NCBI RefSeq assembly: GCF_008843145.1
Contig: NZ_CP030265.1
Span: 5,573,001 to 5,637,000 of the forward strand
From: Skermanella pratensis
GTDB lineage: Bacteria; Pseudomonadota; Alphaproteobacteria; Azospirillales; Azospirillaceae
Direction of reading: 5' to 3'
DNA: 64,000 nucleotides
Positions 31,104 to 40,875 of this stretch are shown here, in pieces. A program made the position numbers and the translations under genes. Every line of letters begins with the position of its first letter. Within the stretch, counting starts at the first letter, position 1. The notes beneath the pieces were generated by a model, which saw only the letters and a list, made by a program, of their open reading frames with translations, was not told the DNA's origin and did not search any database.

Positions 31104-31913
31104 ATGGCCCTGTCACAGCCGCCGCCAGCGAACCAGATCCCCTGCCCCGATCCCGGGGCGGCCATCGTCGTCGAAGATCTCCACAAGCGGTTCGGACAGC
31201 TCGAGGTGCTGAAGGGCGTCTCCCTGGTGGCCCATGAGGGCGACGTGATCTCCATGATCGGGTCGAGCGGTTCCGGCAAGAGCACCTTCCTGCGCTGCAT
31301 CAACCTGCTGGAGACGCCCGACGAGGGCCGCGTCTGGGTCAACGGCGAGCTGATCCGCATGAAGCAGGGCCGCCACCACTCGGTGCCGGCGGACGCCCGC
31401 CAGGTCGACCGCATCCGGTCGCGGCTCGGCATGGTGTTCCAGGGCTTCAACCTGTGGAGCCACATGACGGTGCTCCAGAACGTGATCGAGGCGCCGGTCC
31501 ATGTCCTGGGCGTCCCGAAGGCCGAGGCGGTCGCGCGGGCCGAGGCGCTGCTCGAGAAGGTCGGGCTGGAGGCCAAGTCCAAGTCCTATCCCAGCCATCT
31601 CTCCGGCGGGCAGCAGCAGCGCGTCGCCATCGCCCGGGCGCTCGCCATGCAGCCAAAGGTGATGCTGTTCGACGAGCCGACCTCGGCGCTCGACCCCGAG
31701 CTGGTCGGTGAGGTGCTCCGCGTGATGCGCCAGCTCGCCGACGAGGGCATGACGATGATCGTCGTGACGCACGAGATGGGCTTCGCCCGCGAAGTGTCGA
31801 GCGAGGTCATCTTCCTGCACCAGGGCCGGATCGAGGAACGGGGACCGCCCGGCCAGGTGCTGGCCGATCCCCAGTCGGAGCGCTGCCGCCAGTTCCTGGC
31901 GCGCAATCTCTGA
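31104..31913 (+). CDS. Polar amino-acid ABC importer, ATPase subunit
   Basis: This 269-residue ATPase is of the HisP/GlnQ/OccP class. Walker A is GSSGSGKST (about 53-61), signature LSGGQQQR, Walker [16 protein letters not shown]-loop VTHEMGF, Q-loop [13 protein letters not shown]. The insert [20 protein letters not shown] between Walker A and Q-loop is longer than in GlnQ and typical of the HisP/OccP (basic amino acid or opine) branch. It is first gene of an ATPase - binding protein - permease - permease operon. The upstream 160-nt gap after ccmI should hold its promoter. Confidence 0.94.
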   Translation: MALSQPPPANQIPCPDPGAAIVVEDLHKRFGQLEVLKGVSLVAHEGDVISMIGSSGSGKSTFLRCINLLETPDEGRVWVNGELIRMKQGRHHSVPADARQVDRIRSRLGMVFQGFNLWSHMTVLQNVIEAPVHVLGVPKAEAVARAEALLEKVGLEAKSKSYPSHLSGGQQQRVAIARALAMQPKVMLFDEPTSALDPELVGEVLRVMRQLADEGMTMIVVTHEMGFAREVSSEVIFLHQGRIEERGPPGQVLADPQSERCRQFLARNL

Positions 31914-31988
31914 CCGATGAAAAAGACCGCCAACGAAAAAGACCGACAAGACAGCGACGACAAGTCGATGAACAGGAGAGACCGTATC

Positions 31989-32834
31989 TTGAAGAAGACC
32001 CTCGCAGCCGTCGCAACCGGCATGATCCTGATCGCCGTCGCCGGCGCCCCGCAGGCCCAGGCGCAGACCAAGGTGCGGATCGCCACCGAAGGCGCCTACC
32101 TTCCGTGGAACGGCATGGACGCCTCGGGCAAGCTGATCGGGTTCGAGATCGACCTGTCGGCCGAGCTGTGCAAGCGCATCGGCGCCACTTGCGAAGTGAT
32201 GGCCCAGGACTGGGACGGCATCATCCCGGGCCTCCAGTCGCGGAAATACGACGTGATCATGGCCGGCATGTCGATCACCGACGAGCGCAAGCAGGTCATC
32301 TCGTTCGCCGGCCCCTACGCCACCGAGCCGACCGTCTTCGCCGCCATGAAGGGTAGCCCGCTGCTCGATCTGAACCTGCCGACGACGGCGGTCGACATGG
32401 CCGAGATCAGCCCGGAAGAGCAGAAGCTGATCGACCAGACCGGTGCCGCGGTCAAGGGCAAGACCGTCGGGGTCCAGGTCTCCACCATCCAGCAGAACAT
32501 GCTCGAGCAGCTGATGCCCGGCGTCGAGGTCAGGACCTACGACAAGGTCGACAATCTCGGCCTCGACCTGGTGTCCGGCCGGATCGACGCCATCGTCGCC
32601 GACCGCTCGGCGATCGAGGGCCTGATCAAGGCCGGCGACCAGAACAAGGACATCACCAAACTGGGCCCCGCCTTCTCGCGCGGCGTCCTGGGCGAGGGCG
32701 TCGGCGCCGGCGTGCGCAAGGCCGACACCGAGCTCCAGGCCAAGCTGGACAAGGCGATCAAGGAGGCCACCGCCGACGGCACCATCACGAAGCTGACGAC
32801 CCAGTGGTTCGGCTACGACACCTCGATCAAGTAA
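31989..32834 (+). CDS. Periplasmic amino-acid binding protein of the importer
   Basis: This is a family 3 solute-binding protein. TTG 31989 is chosen because AGGAGAG (31974-31980) is 8 nt upstream and translation then begins directly with a signal peptide (KKTLAAVATGMILIAVAG, cleavage after AQA). In-frame ATGs at 31968 and 31917 would add charged residues before it. The product has 281 residues. The mature start VRIATEGAYLPWNGMDASGK, GFEIDLSAELCKR and YDVIMAGMSITDERK resemble LAO/HisJ/OccT-type proteins binding lysine, arginine, ornithine, histidine or opines. An insertion around LNLPTTAVDMAEISPEEQKL (also in octopine/nopaline relatives) hints at that branch. The ligand is not determined. Confidence 0.92.
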   Translation: MKKTLAAVATGMILIAVAGAPQAQAQTKVRIATEGAYLPWNGMDASGKLIGFEIDLSAELCKRIGATCEVMAQDWDGIIPGLQSRKYDVIMAGMSITDERKQVISFAGPYATEPTVFAAMKGSPLLDLNLPTTAVDMAEISPEEQKLIDQTGAAVKGKTVGVQVSTIQQNMLEQLMPGVEVRTYDKVDNLGLDLVSGRIDAIVADRSAIEGLIKAGDQNKDITKLGPAFSRGVLGEGVGAGVRKADTELQAKLDKAIKEATADGTITKLTTQWFGYDTSIK

Positions 32835-32869
32835 GGGTCCGGGGGTGACCGGAAGCCGGATCCCGCGCC

Positions 32870-33574
32870 ATGCTTGACCTGCTCGCCTGGGGCGACACCG
32901 GCTGGGGCGACGAGCTGGTCCGCGGCACGCTGATGACGCTTGCGGTGGCGCTCTGCTCGTTCGCGCTGGGCCAGGTGTTCGGGGTTCTGGGCGCCACCGC
33001 CAAGCTGAACGGCGGCATCGTCACCCGCGCCATCGCCGAGGTCTACACCACCGTGGTGCGCGGCGTGCCCGAGCTGCTGGTGATCTACCTGCTGTTCTTC
33101 GGCAGCGGCAACGCGATCATGGCGGTCGCCGCCATGTTCGGCTACACCGATTACATCGAGATCAACGCCTTCACCATCGGCGTGCTGTCGGTCGGGCTGA
33201 TCTCCGGCGCCTATTCGACCGAGGTGATCCGGGGCGCCATCCAGGCGGTGCCGTTCGGCCAGATCGAGGCCGGGCGCGCCGTGGGGATGCGCAGGAGCCA
33301 GATCTTCTTACGCATCCTGCTGCCCCAGACGCTGCGCTACGCCCTGCCCGGCCTCGGCAATGTCTGGCAGCTCACCCTGAAGGACACGGCGCTGATCTCG
33401 GTCACGGCCCTGGCGGAGCTGATGCGCTCCGCCCAGGTCGCGGCCGGCGTCACCCGCGACCCGTTCCTGTTCTACACGGTCGCGGCGGCGCTGTACCTGG
33501 TGCTGACGTCGCTCTCGACCGTCGCGTTCGACCGTGCCGAGCGCTATTCCAACCGCGGCGTAAGGCGGGCCTGA
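32870..33574 (+). CDS. Amino-acid ABC importer, permease 1 (HisQ-like)
   Basis: This 234-residue inner-membrane permease is of the HisQ/OccQ type, with about five hydrophobic segments. The EAA loop that docks on the ATPase is visible as QIEAGRAVGMRRSQIFLRIL followed by LPQTLRYALPGLGN. The early motif VVRGVPELLVIYLLFF is the family hallmark. A 35-nt gap follows the binding-protein gene, and 4 nt precede the second permease, so the four genes are one operon. Confidence 0.94.
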   Translation: MLDLLAWGDTGWGDELVRGTLMTLAVALCSFALGQVFGVLGATAKLNGGIVTRAIAEVYTTVVRGVPELLVIYLLFFGSGNAIMAVAAMFGYTDYIEINAFTIGVLSVGLISGAYSTEVIRGAIQAVPFGQIEAGRAVGMRRSQIFLRILLPQTLRYALPGLGNVWQLTLKDTALISVTALAELMRSAQVAAGVTRDPFLFYTVAAALYLVLTSLSTVAFDRAERYSNRGVRRA

Positions 33575-33578
33575 GACC

Positions 33579-34268
33579 ATGAACCTGTCGGTGATGTGGA
33601 GTGCGGTGCCGACGCTGCTGGCCGGCGTGCCGGTGACGCTCCAGCTCGTCGGGCTGGCGCTGCTGTTCGGCTTCGTGCTGGCGTCCGGCGTCGCCTGGAT
33701 GCGGCTGTCGGCCAGCCGGGTCCTGTCCGCGATCGCCGGGGCCTATGTGTTCGTCTTCCGGGGCACGCCGCTGCTGGTCCAGATCTTCCTGATCTATTAC
33801 GGGCTGGGCCAGTTCCAGGCGGTCCGCGCCAGCATCTTCTGGGAAATCCTGCGGGAGCCCTACTGGTGCGGCATCCTGGCGCTCACGCTCAACACGGCCG
33901 CCTATACCAGCGAGATGATCCGCGGCGGCATCCAGTCCGTGCCCCACGGCCAGATCGAGGCGGCGCGCGCCTGCGGCTTCTCCCGCTTCCTGGTGTTCCG
34001 CCGCATCGTGGCGCCGATCGCGGTCCGCCAGGCTTTGCCGGCCTACGGCAACGAGGTCATCCTGATGGTCAAGGCCAGCTCGCTCGCCAGCACCATCACC
34101 CTGCTGGAGATCACCGGCATCGCGCGCCGGATCATCTCCCAGACCTTCGCCGTGTTCGAAGTCTTCATCGTGGCGGGGGCGATCTACCTGCTGATCAATT
34201 TCCTGATCACCCGCCTGATCCGCTATGCCGAGTGGCGCGTCACCCCGCACCTGCGCCGCCCGGCATAG
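33579..34268 (+). CDS. Amino-acid ABC importer, permease 2 (HisM-like)
   Basis: This 229-residue inner-membrane permease is of the HisM/OccM type. It has the hallmark VFRGTPLLVQIFLIYYGLGQ and the EAA loop GQIEAARACGFSRFLVFRRI. It forms the transmembrane heterodimer with the preceding permease. ITLLEITGIARRIISQTFAV near the C terminus is conserved in the branch that handles basic amino acids and opines. It is the last gene of the operon; it converges on a small minus-strand gene 16 nt away. Confidence 0.94.
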   Translation: MNLSVMWSAVPTLLAGVPVTLQLVGLALLFGFVLASGVAWMRLSASRVLSAIAGAYVFVFRGTPLLVQIFLIYYGLGQFQAVRASIFWEILREPYWCGILALTLNTAAYTSEMIRGGIQSVPHGQIEAARACGFSRFLVFRRIVAPIAVRQALPAYGNEVILMVKASSLASTITLLEITGIARRIISQTFAVFEVFIVAGAIYLLINFLITRLIRYAEWRVTPHLRRPA

Positions 34269-34284
34269 CGGGCGGCGCTTCCGG

Positions 34285-34452
34285 TCAGTCCGGGTCGCGC
34301 TCGGCCGACTCGCCATCCGCCGGGTCGCCCGCCCAGCCCGATGAGATCCGGCCCGGCGAGACCCGGCCCTTGCCCCCGGCCGCGGTTCCCTCGTTCTCGT
34401 TGAGCGCCGCGTCGATGCCCATGAAATCCTCGAGGTCGTGGTAGCTCAGCAT
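34285..34452 (-). CDS. Possible 55-residue micro-protein, function unknown
   Basis: ATG 34452 is preceded by GGAG with 7 nt spacing (34460-34463 on the plus strand), a good RBS. The 55-residue product opens with MLSYHDLEDFMGIDAALNEN (acidic, amphipathic) and ends in a Gly/Ser/Asp-rich segment. No family was recognised. It lies in the 311-nt gap between the importer operon and the MFS gene, which otherwise looks empty except for an AT-rich patch near 34500-34520 that could be its promoter. It is too short for confident calling from one genome. Confidence 0.5.
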   Translation of the reverse strand: MLSYHDLEDFMGIDAALNENEGTAAGGKGRVSPGRISSGWAGDPADGESAERDPD

Positions 34453-34579
34453 CTTCTTTCTCCGGTGCGCGATCCTGGGACATTATCGACCATGGTGCGC
34501 GTCATAAATTAAAAATGTCATCGATCCCTGCCGGATGCGGCAATAGGCCGGTTTTTCGTCCGGTCGGAACCCCGGCCGA

Positions 34580-35842
34580 TCAGACCCTTCGTTCCTCCCG
34601 CACCGCAAACAACAGCACCAGACCCAACGCGAGCAATAGCACGATGGTTGCCATTCCGGCCCGTTGACTTTCGAAGGATTCCGTGGCCCACGCGAGGAGA
34701 AGCGGCCCCACGAAGGAGACAGCCCGCCCGGATAGCGCATACAGGCCGAACATCTCCGTTTCCATCCCCGGCGGCGACAGGCGGGCCATCATCGACCGCC
34801 CCGCCGCCTGGGCCGGCCCGACGAAGATCCCCAGTCCCAGCGCCAGGACCCAGAAGGCCGTCTGCGATTCGGCGAACAGCAGCGGAATGCCGAATCCGAT
34901 CAGCCCCGCCAGGCACCAGGCTATGGTCCGCTTCGGCCCGATCCAGTCGTCGATCCAGGCGAAGCCGAAGGCCCCGGCCGCCGAGGTGGCGTTCAGCGCG
35001 ATGGCGAACATCACGATCTGGTCGAACCCCATGCCGAACGTCCCGGCGGCATAGATGCCGCCGAACGCGAACAGCGTGTTCAGCCCGTCGCGATAGAGCG
35101 CGCTCGCGACCAGCCAGCGGGCGATGTTGGCATAGCGGCGGATCTGGCGCAGGGTGTCCGCCAGCGTTGCCAAGCCCTCCCGCACCGCCGTCCCGAGCGG
35201 GACCCCGGTGGACGGCTGGTCCGGCGTCAGCAGGAACAGCGGCAGGGCGAACACGCCGTACCACACCGCCACCAGCAGGGCGGTCGCCCGCACGTTCGCC
35301 TGCTCCGCCGTCCCCAGCAGGCCGAACAGCGGCGTTTCCGTCTGGACAAGCCCGAACAGCGACAGCACCAGGCAGCCGAGCCCGCCGACATAGCCCAGGC
35401 CCCAGCCCCAGCCGGAGACCCGGCCGGTATGGCCCGGCGGGGCCAGCGACGGCAGCATGGCGTTGTAGAAGACGTTCGCCAGTTCGAAGGTGACGCCGGT
35501 CAGCGCCACCAGCACCAGCGCCGGCATGACGGAGGACGGCTCCGGCGTGACGAACCACATCAGCGCCGTGCCCGCGACGGTCAGGGCCGTGAACAGGGCC
35601 AGCCAGGGCTTGCGCCGCCCGCCCCGGTCGGCGATGGCGCCCAGCACCGGGCTCAGCACGGCGACCGCCAACCCGGAAACGGCGACCGCCCTGCCCCACT
35701 GGGCGGTGCCCGCCACCTCGGACTCCGCCACCGCGCGGGTGAAGTACACGCTGAAGATGAAGGTGCCGATGACCGTGTTGTAGGCCGACATGGCCCAGTC
35801 ATAGAGGCACCAGGAGAAGATCGCGCCGCGCCGTCCCACCAA
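34580..35842 (-). CDS. MFS transporter of the UMF1/Atg22-like family
   Basis: The protein has 420 residues with about 12 hydrophobic segments. The start FSWCLYDWAMSAYNTVIGTF (about 9-28) is the signature of UMF1/Atg22-like MFS proteins (CLYDWANSAYxT), and SPVLGAIADRGGRRKPWL is the MFS loop motif A. TTG 35842 has GGGAG 6 nt upstream. Yeast Atg22 exports amino acids from the vacuole; bacterial substrates are unknown. It is a single gene on the minus strand, 59 nt from the HerA-like gene upstream, with which it may be co-transcribed. Confidence 0.92.
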   Translation of the reverse strand: MVGRRGAIFSWCLYDWAMSAYNTVIGTFIFSVYFTRAVAESEVAGTAQWGRAVAVSGLAVAVLSPVLGAIADRGGRRKPWLALFTALTVAGTALMWFVTPEPSSVMPALVLVALTGVTFELANVFYNAMLPSLAPPGHTGRVSGWGWGLGYVGGLGCLVLSLFGLVQTETPLFGLLGTAEQANVRATALLVAVWYGVFALPLFLLTPDQPSTGVPLGTAVREGLATLADTLRQIRRYANIARWLVASALYRDGLNTLFAFGGIYAAGTFGMGFDQIVMFAIALNATSAAGAFGFAWIDDWIGPKRTIAWCLAGLIGFGIPLLFAESQTAFWVLALGLGIFVGPAQAAGRSMMARLSPPGMETEMFGLYALSGRAVSFVGPLLLAWATESFESQRAGMATIVLLLALGLVLLFAVREERRV

Positions 35843-35901
35843 GATCCGCTCCCGTCCCGCCGGTCGAAGCGCCCCCGGCTCCGGAAACGGGCTCCGGCCG
35901 G

Positions 35902-37356
35902 TCAGCGCTTCATGATGGCACCCAGGATACCCCGCGCGATCTGCCGGCCCAACTGCGTTCCGAGGCTGCGCAGCGCGCTGTTGACCATCGCCTCCCCCGG
36001 GGACTGGCGCGGCGCCGCGGCGCGCGGCTGGCGTCCCGCACTCTTCTGCGCCTTAGCGGGCTCGATGACCGGCGCCTCCGCCCGCTCGCGCAGGTGCTCA
36101 TAGGCGGAATGGCGGTCGATCGGGTGGTCGTAGCGGCCCTTCACCGGGCTGCGGGCCAGCAGGTCGGCCCGCTCGGCGGCGCCGATCGGCCCCAGGCGGC
36201 AGCCGGGCGGCGCCATCATCACCCGGTCCACCACCGACGGGACGCCCTTGGCCTCCAGCAGCGAGACCAGCGCCTCGCCGACCGCCAGCTCCTGGATCGC
36301 CGTCGCGGCGCTGAATTTCGGGTTGGCGCGGAAGGTCTCGGCGGCGGCGCGCACCGCCCGCTGGTCGCGCGGGGTGAAGGCGCGCAGCGCGTGCTGGACC
36401 CGGTTGCCGAGCTGGCCCAGCACGTCCTCCGGGATGTCGAGCGGGTTCTGGGTGATGAAATAGACCCCGACGCCCTTGGAGCGGATCAGGCGGACCACCT
36501 GCTCGACCTTGTCGACCAGGGCCTTGGGCGCGTCGTCGAACAGCAGGTGCGCCTCGTCGAAGAAGAACACCAGCTTGGGCTTGGGCAGGTCGCCGGCCTC
36601 GGGCAGCTCCTCGAACAGCTCCGACAGCAGCCACAGCAGGAAGGTCGCGTACAGGCGCGGCGAGCGCATCAGCTTGTCGGCGGCCAGCAGGTTGACGATG
36701 CCGCGCCCGTCCGGCGCCACCCGCATCAGGTCGGCCAGTTCCAGCGCCGGCTCGCCGAAGAAGCCCTCGGCCCCCTGCTGCTCCAGCACCAGCAACTGGC
36801 GCTGGATCGCGCCGACCGATGCTTTGCTGACGGTGCCGTAGCGCGGCGCAAACGTCGCGGCGTTGTCCGCGACATGGGCCAGCATCGCCCGCAGGTCCTT
36901 CAGGTCGAGCAGCAGCAGGCCCTCGTCGTCGGCGACCTTGAAAGTAAGGTTCAGCACGCCTTCCTGGACGTCGTTCAGCTCCAGCAGGCGGGCCAGCAGC
37001 AGCGGCCCCATCTCGGAGACGGTCGCCCGGATGGGATGCCCCTGCTCGCCGAACAGGTCCCAAAGCACCGTCGGGCAGCCTTCCGACGCGGGATCCCCGA
37101 TCCCCAGCAGCGCCGTCCGCTCGGCGACCTTGGGGTTGGCTCCGCCGGGCTGGCTGATGCCCGCCAGGTCGCCCTTGACGTCGGCCAGGAAGACCGGCAC
37201 GCCGGCCCGGGAGAACCCCTCCGCCAGCACCTGGAGCGACACCGTCTTGCCGGTCCCGGTGGCCCCGGCGATCAGCCCGTGCCGGTTCGCATATTTGAGC
37301 GGGAGGACCTGACTTTCCTCCCCCTTGCCCACGAAGATGCCCTCGCCCCCAGCCAT
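35902..37356 (-). CDS. HerA-like ATPase (DUF853)
   Basis: This 484-residue P-loop ATPase is of the HerA/FtsK clan, DUF853 group (E. coli YjgR). Walker A is LIAGATGTGKTVSLQVLAEG near residue 30, and Walker B is KLVFFFDEAHLLFDDAPKAL. An Arg-finger-type region with VGVYFITQNPLDIPEDVLGQ follows. ATG 37356 has a GGAGAGGAG site upstream; the open frame continues 5' through a hairpin repeat and is not coding there. HerA proteins translocate DNA and often pair with NurA or SIR2-type partners, but no nuclease or defence gene is adjacent, and the YjgR group is a widespread core gene of unknown role. Confidence 0.92.
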   Translation of the reverse strand: MAGGEGIFVGKGEESQVLPLKYANRHGLIAGATGTGKTVSLQVLAEGFSRAGVPVFLADVKGDLAGISQPGGANPKVAERTALLGIGDPASEGCPTVLWDLFGEQGHPIRATVSEMGPLLLARLLELNDVQEGVLNLTFKVADDEGLLLLDLKDLRAMLAHVADNAATFAPRYGTVSKASVGAIQRQLLVLEQQGAEGFFGEPALELADLMRVAPDGRGIVNLLAADKLMRSPRLYATFLLWLLSELFEELPEAGDLPKPKLVFFFDEAHLLFDDAPKALVDKVEQVVRLIRSKGVGVYFITQNPLDIPEDVLGQLGNRVQHALRAFTPRDQRAVRAAAETFRANPKFSAATAIQELAVGEALVSLLEAKGVPSVVDRVMMAPPGCRLGPIGAAERADLLARSPVKGRYDHPIDRHSAYEHLRERAEAPVIEPAKAQKSAGRQPRAAAPRQSPGEAMVNSALRSLGTQLGRQIARGILGAIMKR

Positions 37357-37450
37357 GCGCCGCTCCTCTCCCCGGATGTAGCCCGTGATAGAATGCCAGG
37401 AATCCGGAGCGGATGCATATTGTGATAGGTCTCCGCACCGCGGAGGGGAG

Positions 37451-37579
37451 GGATCACGGATGGACACGGATAGGCACGGATAAACACGGATAGCGTTCGG
37501 AAAATCCTCGCCCCCGGTCAAGCCGCGGCGCATGTCGGTTCCGTGTCCATCCGTGCCTATCCGTGTGCATCCGTGATCC
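37451..37579. repeat. Intergenic hairpin repeat C
   Basis: This is a 129-bp imperfect palindrome. The left arm (37451-37490) and right arm (37541-37579) match in inverse over about 40 positions with few mismatches. Each arm is made of short direct repeats of the form ACACGGAT/GGCACGGAT. A shorter relative is at 13690-13778. It lies between the divergent HerA-like and miaB genes. Confidence 0.7.
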
Positions 37580-37781
37580 ATCGACCTGCCCGGCCCCAGG
37601 GCTCCCGCCGCCAGCCGGCACCCTGCCCCCGATACCGAGTCGTTGACTCCCCCTCCCTCCCCGGTGCTATTTTCCGGCCGACGCACGGGTGAAAAGCGCC
37701 CGGAGCGACCATATGCATTGATGCAAAGCCGCGTCGCCGCACCGGACGCGCCGGATAACACGGGTTTTCAGGGTTCAGCTT

Positions 37782-39215
37782 TTGACCAAGAAGAAACTGT
37801 TCATCAAGACCTGGGGCTGTCAGATGAACGTCTATGACAGCGCCCGCATGGCCGATGTGCTGGCGCCGCTGGGGTATCAGCCGGTCACGGCCTTCGAAGG
37901 GGCCGACATGGTCATCCTGAACACCTGCCATATCCGCGAGAAAGCCTCGGAGAAGGTCTTCTCCGAACTGGGTCGCCTGCGCCTGGAGAAGAACCGGCAG
38001 GCGACCGAAGGGGGCGGGCGCCGCATGATCATCGCCGTCGCCGGCTGCGTCGCCCAGGCGGAGGGCGAGGAGATCATGGCGCGGGCGCCGTTCGTCGACA
38101 TGGTGTTCGGCCCGCAGACCTACCACCAGCTCCCCGAGATGGTCGCCCGTGCCAGCCGCGCCGCCGGCGAGCGGGTGCTGAACACCGATTTCCCGGTGGA
38201 GAGCAAGTTCGACTTCCTGCCGGGCGAGAGCGCCGACGCCGGAGTTTCCGCCTTCCTGTCGGTGCAGGAGGGCTGCGACAAGTTCTGCACCTTCTGCGTT
38301 GTCCCCTATACCCGGGGCGCCGAGTTCTCGCGGCCCGCGGCCCAGATCCTCGCGGAGGCGCGGCGCATGGCGGCGTCCGGCACCCGGGAGATCACGCTGC
38401 TCGGCCAGAACGTCAACGCCTACCACGGCGACGGCCCGGCGGGCGGCACCTGGGGGCTGGGCCGGCTGATCCGCGAGCTGGCCGAGATCGGCGGCGTGGA
38501 GCGCATCCGCTACACCACGTCGCATCCGCGCGACATGGACGACGACCTGATCGCCGCCCATGGCGAGGTGCCGCAGCTGATGCCGTTCGTCCACCTGCCG
38601 GTGCAGAGCGGGTCCGACCGCATCCTAGCCGCCATGAACCGCAAGCATACCGCCGACGACTACCGCCGCGTGATCGACCGGATGCGCGCGGCCCGGCCGG
38701 ACCTCGCCCTGTCGTCCGACTTCATCGTGGGTTTTCCCGGGGAGCGCGACGCCGACTTCGCGGACACGCTGCGGCTGGTCACCGGGATCGGCTACGCCCA
38801 GGCCTATTCGTTCAAGTACAGCGCGCGGCCCGGCACCCCGGCCGCCGGTATGGGCGACGCCCAGGTGCCGGAGCCCGTGAAGAACGAGCGGCTCGCGGCG
38901 CTCCAGCAGCTGCTCAACGCCCAGCAGGTCGCCTTCAACCAGGCCTGCGTCGGCCGTGTCCTGCCGGTGCTGCTGGACCGGAGCGGCAAGCGGCCGGGCC
39001 AGCTGATGGGCCGCAGCCCCTTCATGCAGTCCGTCCCGGTGGCGGCACCGCAACGTCTGGCCGGAACGGTGGTTGATGTGCGTATCGGTGCTGCCCACGC
39101 CAACAGCCTCGCCGGCGATCTGGTGCTCGCCGACGGCGTGACGGTTTCCGGCCCGGAGGCTTCGACGCCGCCCGTGGACTTTTCCAACCCCCCAGCCTGG
39201 GAGGCAACTGCTTGA
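37782..39215 (+). CDS. miaB: MiaB, tRNA-2-methylthio-N6-isopentenyladenosine methylthiotransferase
   Basis: This 477-residue radical SAM enzyme methylthiolates i6A37 in tRNAs reading U-starting codons. It starts at TTG 37782 ([18 protein letters not shown], the usual opening). The first iron-sulfur cluster uses Cys 13, 49 and 89 (TWGCQ, NTCHIR, VAGCVAQ), the radical SAM cluster Cys 165, 169 and 172 ([17 protein letters not shown]), and a TRAM domain is at the end (about 380-445). Its stop overlaps the PhoH-like start by 4 nt, beginning the coupled miaB-phoH-ybeY-corC-lnt operon. Confidence 0.97.
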   Translation: MTKKKLFIKTWGCQMNVYDSARMADVLAPLGYQPVTAFEGADMVILNTCHIREKASEKVFSELGRLRLEKNRQATEGGGRRMIIAVAGCVAQAEGEEIMARAPFVDMVFGPQTYHQLPEMVARASRAAGERVLNTDFPVESKFDFLPGESADAGVSAFLSVQEGCDKFCTFCVVPYTRGAEFSRPAAQILAEARRMAASGTREITLLGQNVNAYHGDGPAGGTWGLGRLIRELAEIGGVERIRYTTSHPRDMDDDLIAAHGEVPQLMPFVHLPVQSGSDRILAAMNRKHTADDYRRVIDRMRAARPDLALSSDFIVGFPGERDADFADTLRLVTGIGYAQAYSFKYSARPGTPAAGMGDAQVPEPVKNERLAALQQLLNAQQVAFNQACVGRVLPVLLDRSGKRPGQLMGRSPFMQSVPVAAPQRLAGTVVDVRIGAAHANSLAGDLVLADGVTVSGPEASTPPVDFSNPPAWEATA

Positions 39216-40261
39216 CGGGGTCCCCCGACCGTCGCATCGACCTGGCCTTCGACGACAACCGGCTGCTGCCGCTGCTCTATGGCGAGCATGACAGCCATCT
39301 CGCCCGGATCGAGACCCAGCTCGGCGTCTCGCTGATCAGCCGCGGCAACACCCTGACCATCGCCGGCCCGCCCGACGCGTCGGAAAGCGCCCGCGCGGCG
39401 CTCGACGCGTTGTGGGAGCGGCTGAAGCGCGGCATGGTGGTCGGCACGGCCGAGGTGGACGCGGCGCTTCGCATGGCGACCGGGGTCGGCGACGGCGCCG
39501 CCCGCGAGCTTGCCATGCAGGCGATCGCCCGGCCCGACTTCAACGTCAAGACCAAGCGCCGGTCGATCTCGCCGCGGTCGCCGACCCAGGCGGCCTACAT
39601 CCAGGCGCTGCAGGAGAACGAACTGGTCTTCGGGCTGGGCCCCGCGGGCACCGGCAAGACCTATTTGGCCGTGGCCCAGGCGGTGGTCATGCTGACCAGC
39701 GGACAGGTCGACCGGATCGTGCTGTCCCGCCCCGCGGTGGAGGCGGGCGAGCGGCTGGGCTTCCTGCCCGGCGACCTGCGGGAGAAGATCGATCCCTATC
39801 TGCGTCCGCTCTACGACGCGCTGTACGACATGCTGCCGGCCGAGCAGGTCGCCCGCCGGCTGGGCAACGGCGAGATCGAGATCGCCCCGCTCGCCTTCAT
39901 GCGCGGCCGGACCTTGGCCAACGCCTATGTCATCCTGGACGAGGCGCAGAACACCACGCCGATGCAGATGAAGATGTTCCTGACCCGCCTGGGCGAGAAC
40001 GGACGCATGGCGGTGACCGGCGACATCAGCCAGATCGACCTCCCCTCGGGCACCCGGTCGGGCCTGAAGGACGCTATCGAGATCCTGCACGGCGTGCCGG
40101 GCGTCAGCTTCGTCCATTTCGGCGATGCCGACGTGGTCCGCCACCCCCTGGTGGGCCGCATCGTCCGCGCGTACGACCGGCACGACGCCGAGCGCAAGGC
40201 AGGCCGGCCCGGAGAGGACATTCGTCGGGAGGATATGCGGCGGGAAGACAGGCGGCGATGA
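39212..40261 (+). CDS. PhoH-like ATPase (PhoL/YbeZ)
   Basis: This 349-residue NTPase starts at TTG 39212. Walker A is [13 protein letters not shown] (about 141-153) and Walker [21 protein letters not shown], both standard for YbeZ/Pho[17 protein letters not shown] is the third conserved block. The N-terminal ~110 residues form the small KH-like domain seen in this group. The protein is thought to act in 16S rRNA maturation or ribosome quality control with YbeY, whose gene follows with a 4-nt overlap. The C-terminal tail is strongly charged ([12 protein letters not shown]). Confidence 0.95.
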   Translation: MTGSPDRRIDLAFDDNRLLPLLYGEHDSHLARIETQLGVSLISRGNTLTIAGPPDASESARAALDALWERLKRGMVVGTAEVDAALRMATGVGDGAARELAMQAIARPDFNVKTKRRSISPRSPTQAAYIQALQENELVFGLGPAGTGKTYLAVAQAVVMLTSGQVDRIVLSRPAVEAGERLGFLPGDLREKIDPYLRPLYDALYDMLPAEQVARRLGNGEIEIAPLAFMRGRTLANAYVILDEAQNTTPMQMKMFLTRLGENGRMAVTGDISQIDLPSGTRSGLKDAIEILHGVPGVSFVHFGDADVVRHPLVGRIVRAYDRHDAERKAGRPGEDIRREDMRREDRRR

Positions 40262-40875
40262 CCGCGACCGCCCGACCGCCGCTCGACATCTCGGTCAGCC
40301 TGGAAGCCGGCGACTGGGAAGACCTGGTCCCGGACGCCGGGCGGCGGGTCGAGGCGGCGGCCCGCGCCGCTTTCGCGGCGGCCGAGCACCCGGACGTCCT
40401 GCGCGACGCGGCGGCGGCGGAGATGAGCCTCGTGCTGGCCGACGACGACATGGTCCGGACCCTCAACCGGGACTACCGCGGCAAGGACAAGCCGACGAAC
40501 GTCCTTTCGTTCGCGTTACTCGATAATGCCGGGGACGCCGATGATGACTTGGCGGCGCATCCGGGAATGCCTATACTGATCGGAGACGTGATCATCGCCT
40601 GTGAAACCGTGCGGCGCGAAGCCCGCGAGCAGGGAAAGCCGGTCGGGGATCATCTGACGCACCTTGTAATTCATGGCGTGCTCCATCTTCTCGGTTATGA
40701 TCACGAAACCGACCCTGACGCCGACCGCATGGAACGACTGGAAACCAGCATTCTCGCCGGCATGGGCATCGCCGATCCCTATGCCGGGCCGTCGCCGCAT
40801 TCCGATCGATCGCCTGGCGATCGGCCGGACCCGGGCGACGGCGCGGATGGCGTCTCCAAACCCCAAACAATATGA
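40258..40875 (+). CDS. ybeY: YbeY, endoribonuclease in rRNA maturation
   Basis: This 205-residue zinc endoribonuclease is needed for 16S rRNA 3' end processing and 70S quality control. The zinc motif H-x3-H-x5-H is HLVIHGVLHLLGYDHE, and RDYRGKDKPTNVLSFA is the second family block. The length exceeds the usual ~155-170 residues because of an Ala-rich N terminus and a Pro/Asp-rich 35-residue tail (YAGPSPHSDRSPGDRPDPGD and on), likely disordered. Overlaps of 4 nt with both neighbours imply translational coupling. Confidence 0.95.
   Translation: MTATARPPLDISVSLEAGDWEDLVPDAGRRVEAAARAAFAAAEHPDVLRDAAAAEMSLVLADDDMVRTLNRDYRGKDKPTNVLSFALLDNAGDADDDLAAHPGMPILIGDVIIACETVRREAREQGKPVGDHLTHLVIHGVLHLLGYDHETDPDADRMERLETSILAGMGIADPYAGPSPHSDRSPGDRPDPGDGADGVSKPQTI

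Noticed and set aside
35902-37356. HerA-type defence system
   Set aside because: No SIR2, NurA, DUF4297 or other effector is adjacent, and the sequence belongs to the broadly conserved YjgR/DUF853 group.
37451-37579. CRISPR array from CACGGAT repeats
   Set aside because: Units are 8-10 nt, without spacers of constant length, arranged as a palindrome; no cas genes nearby.
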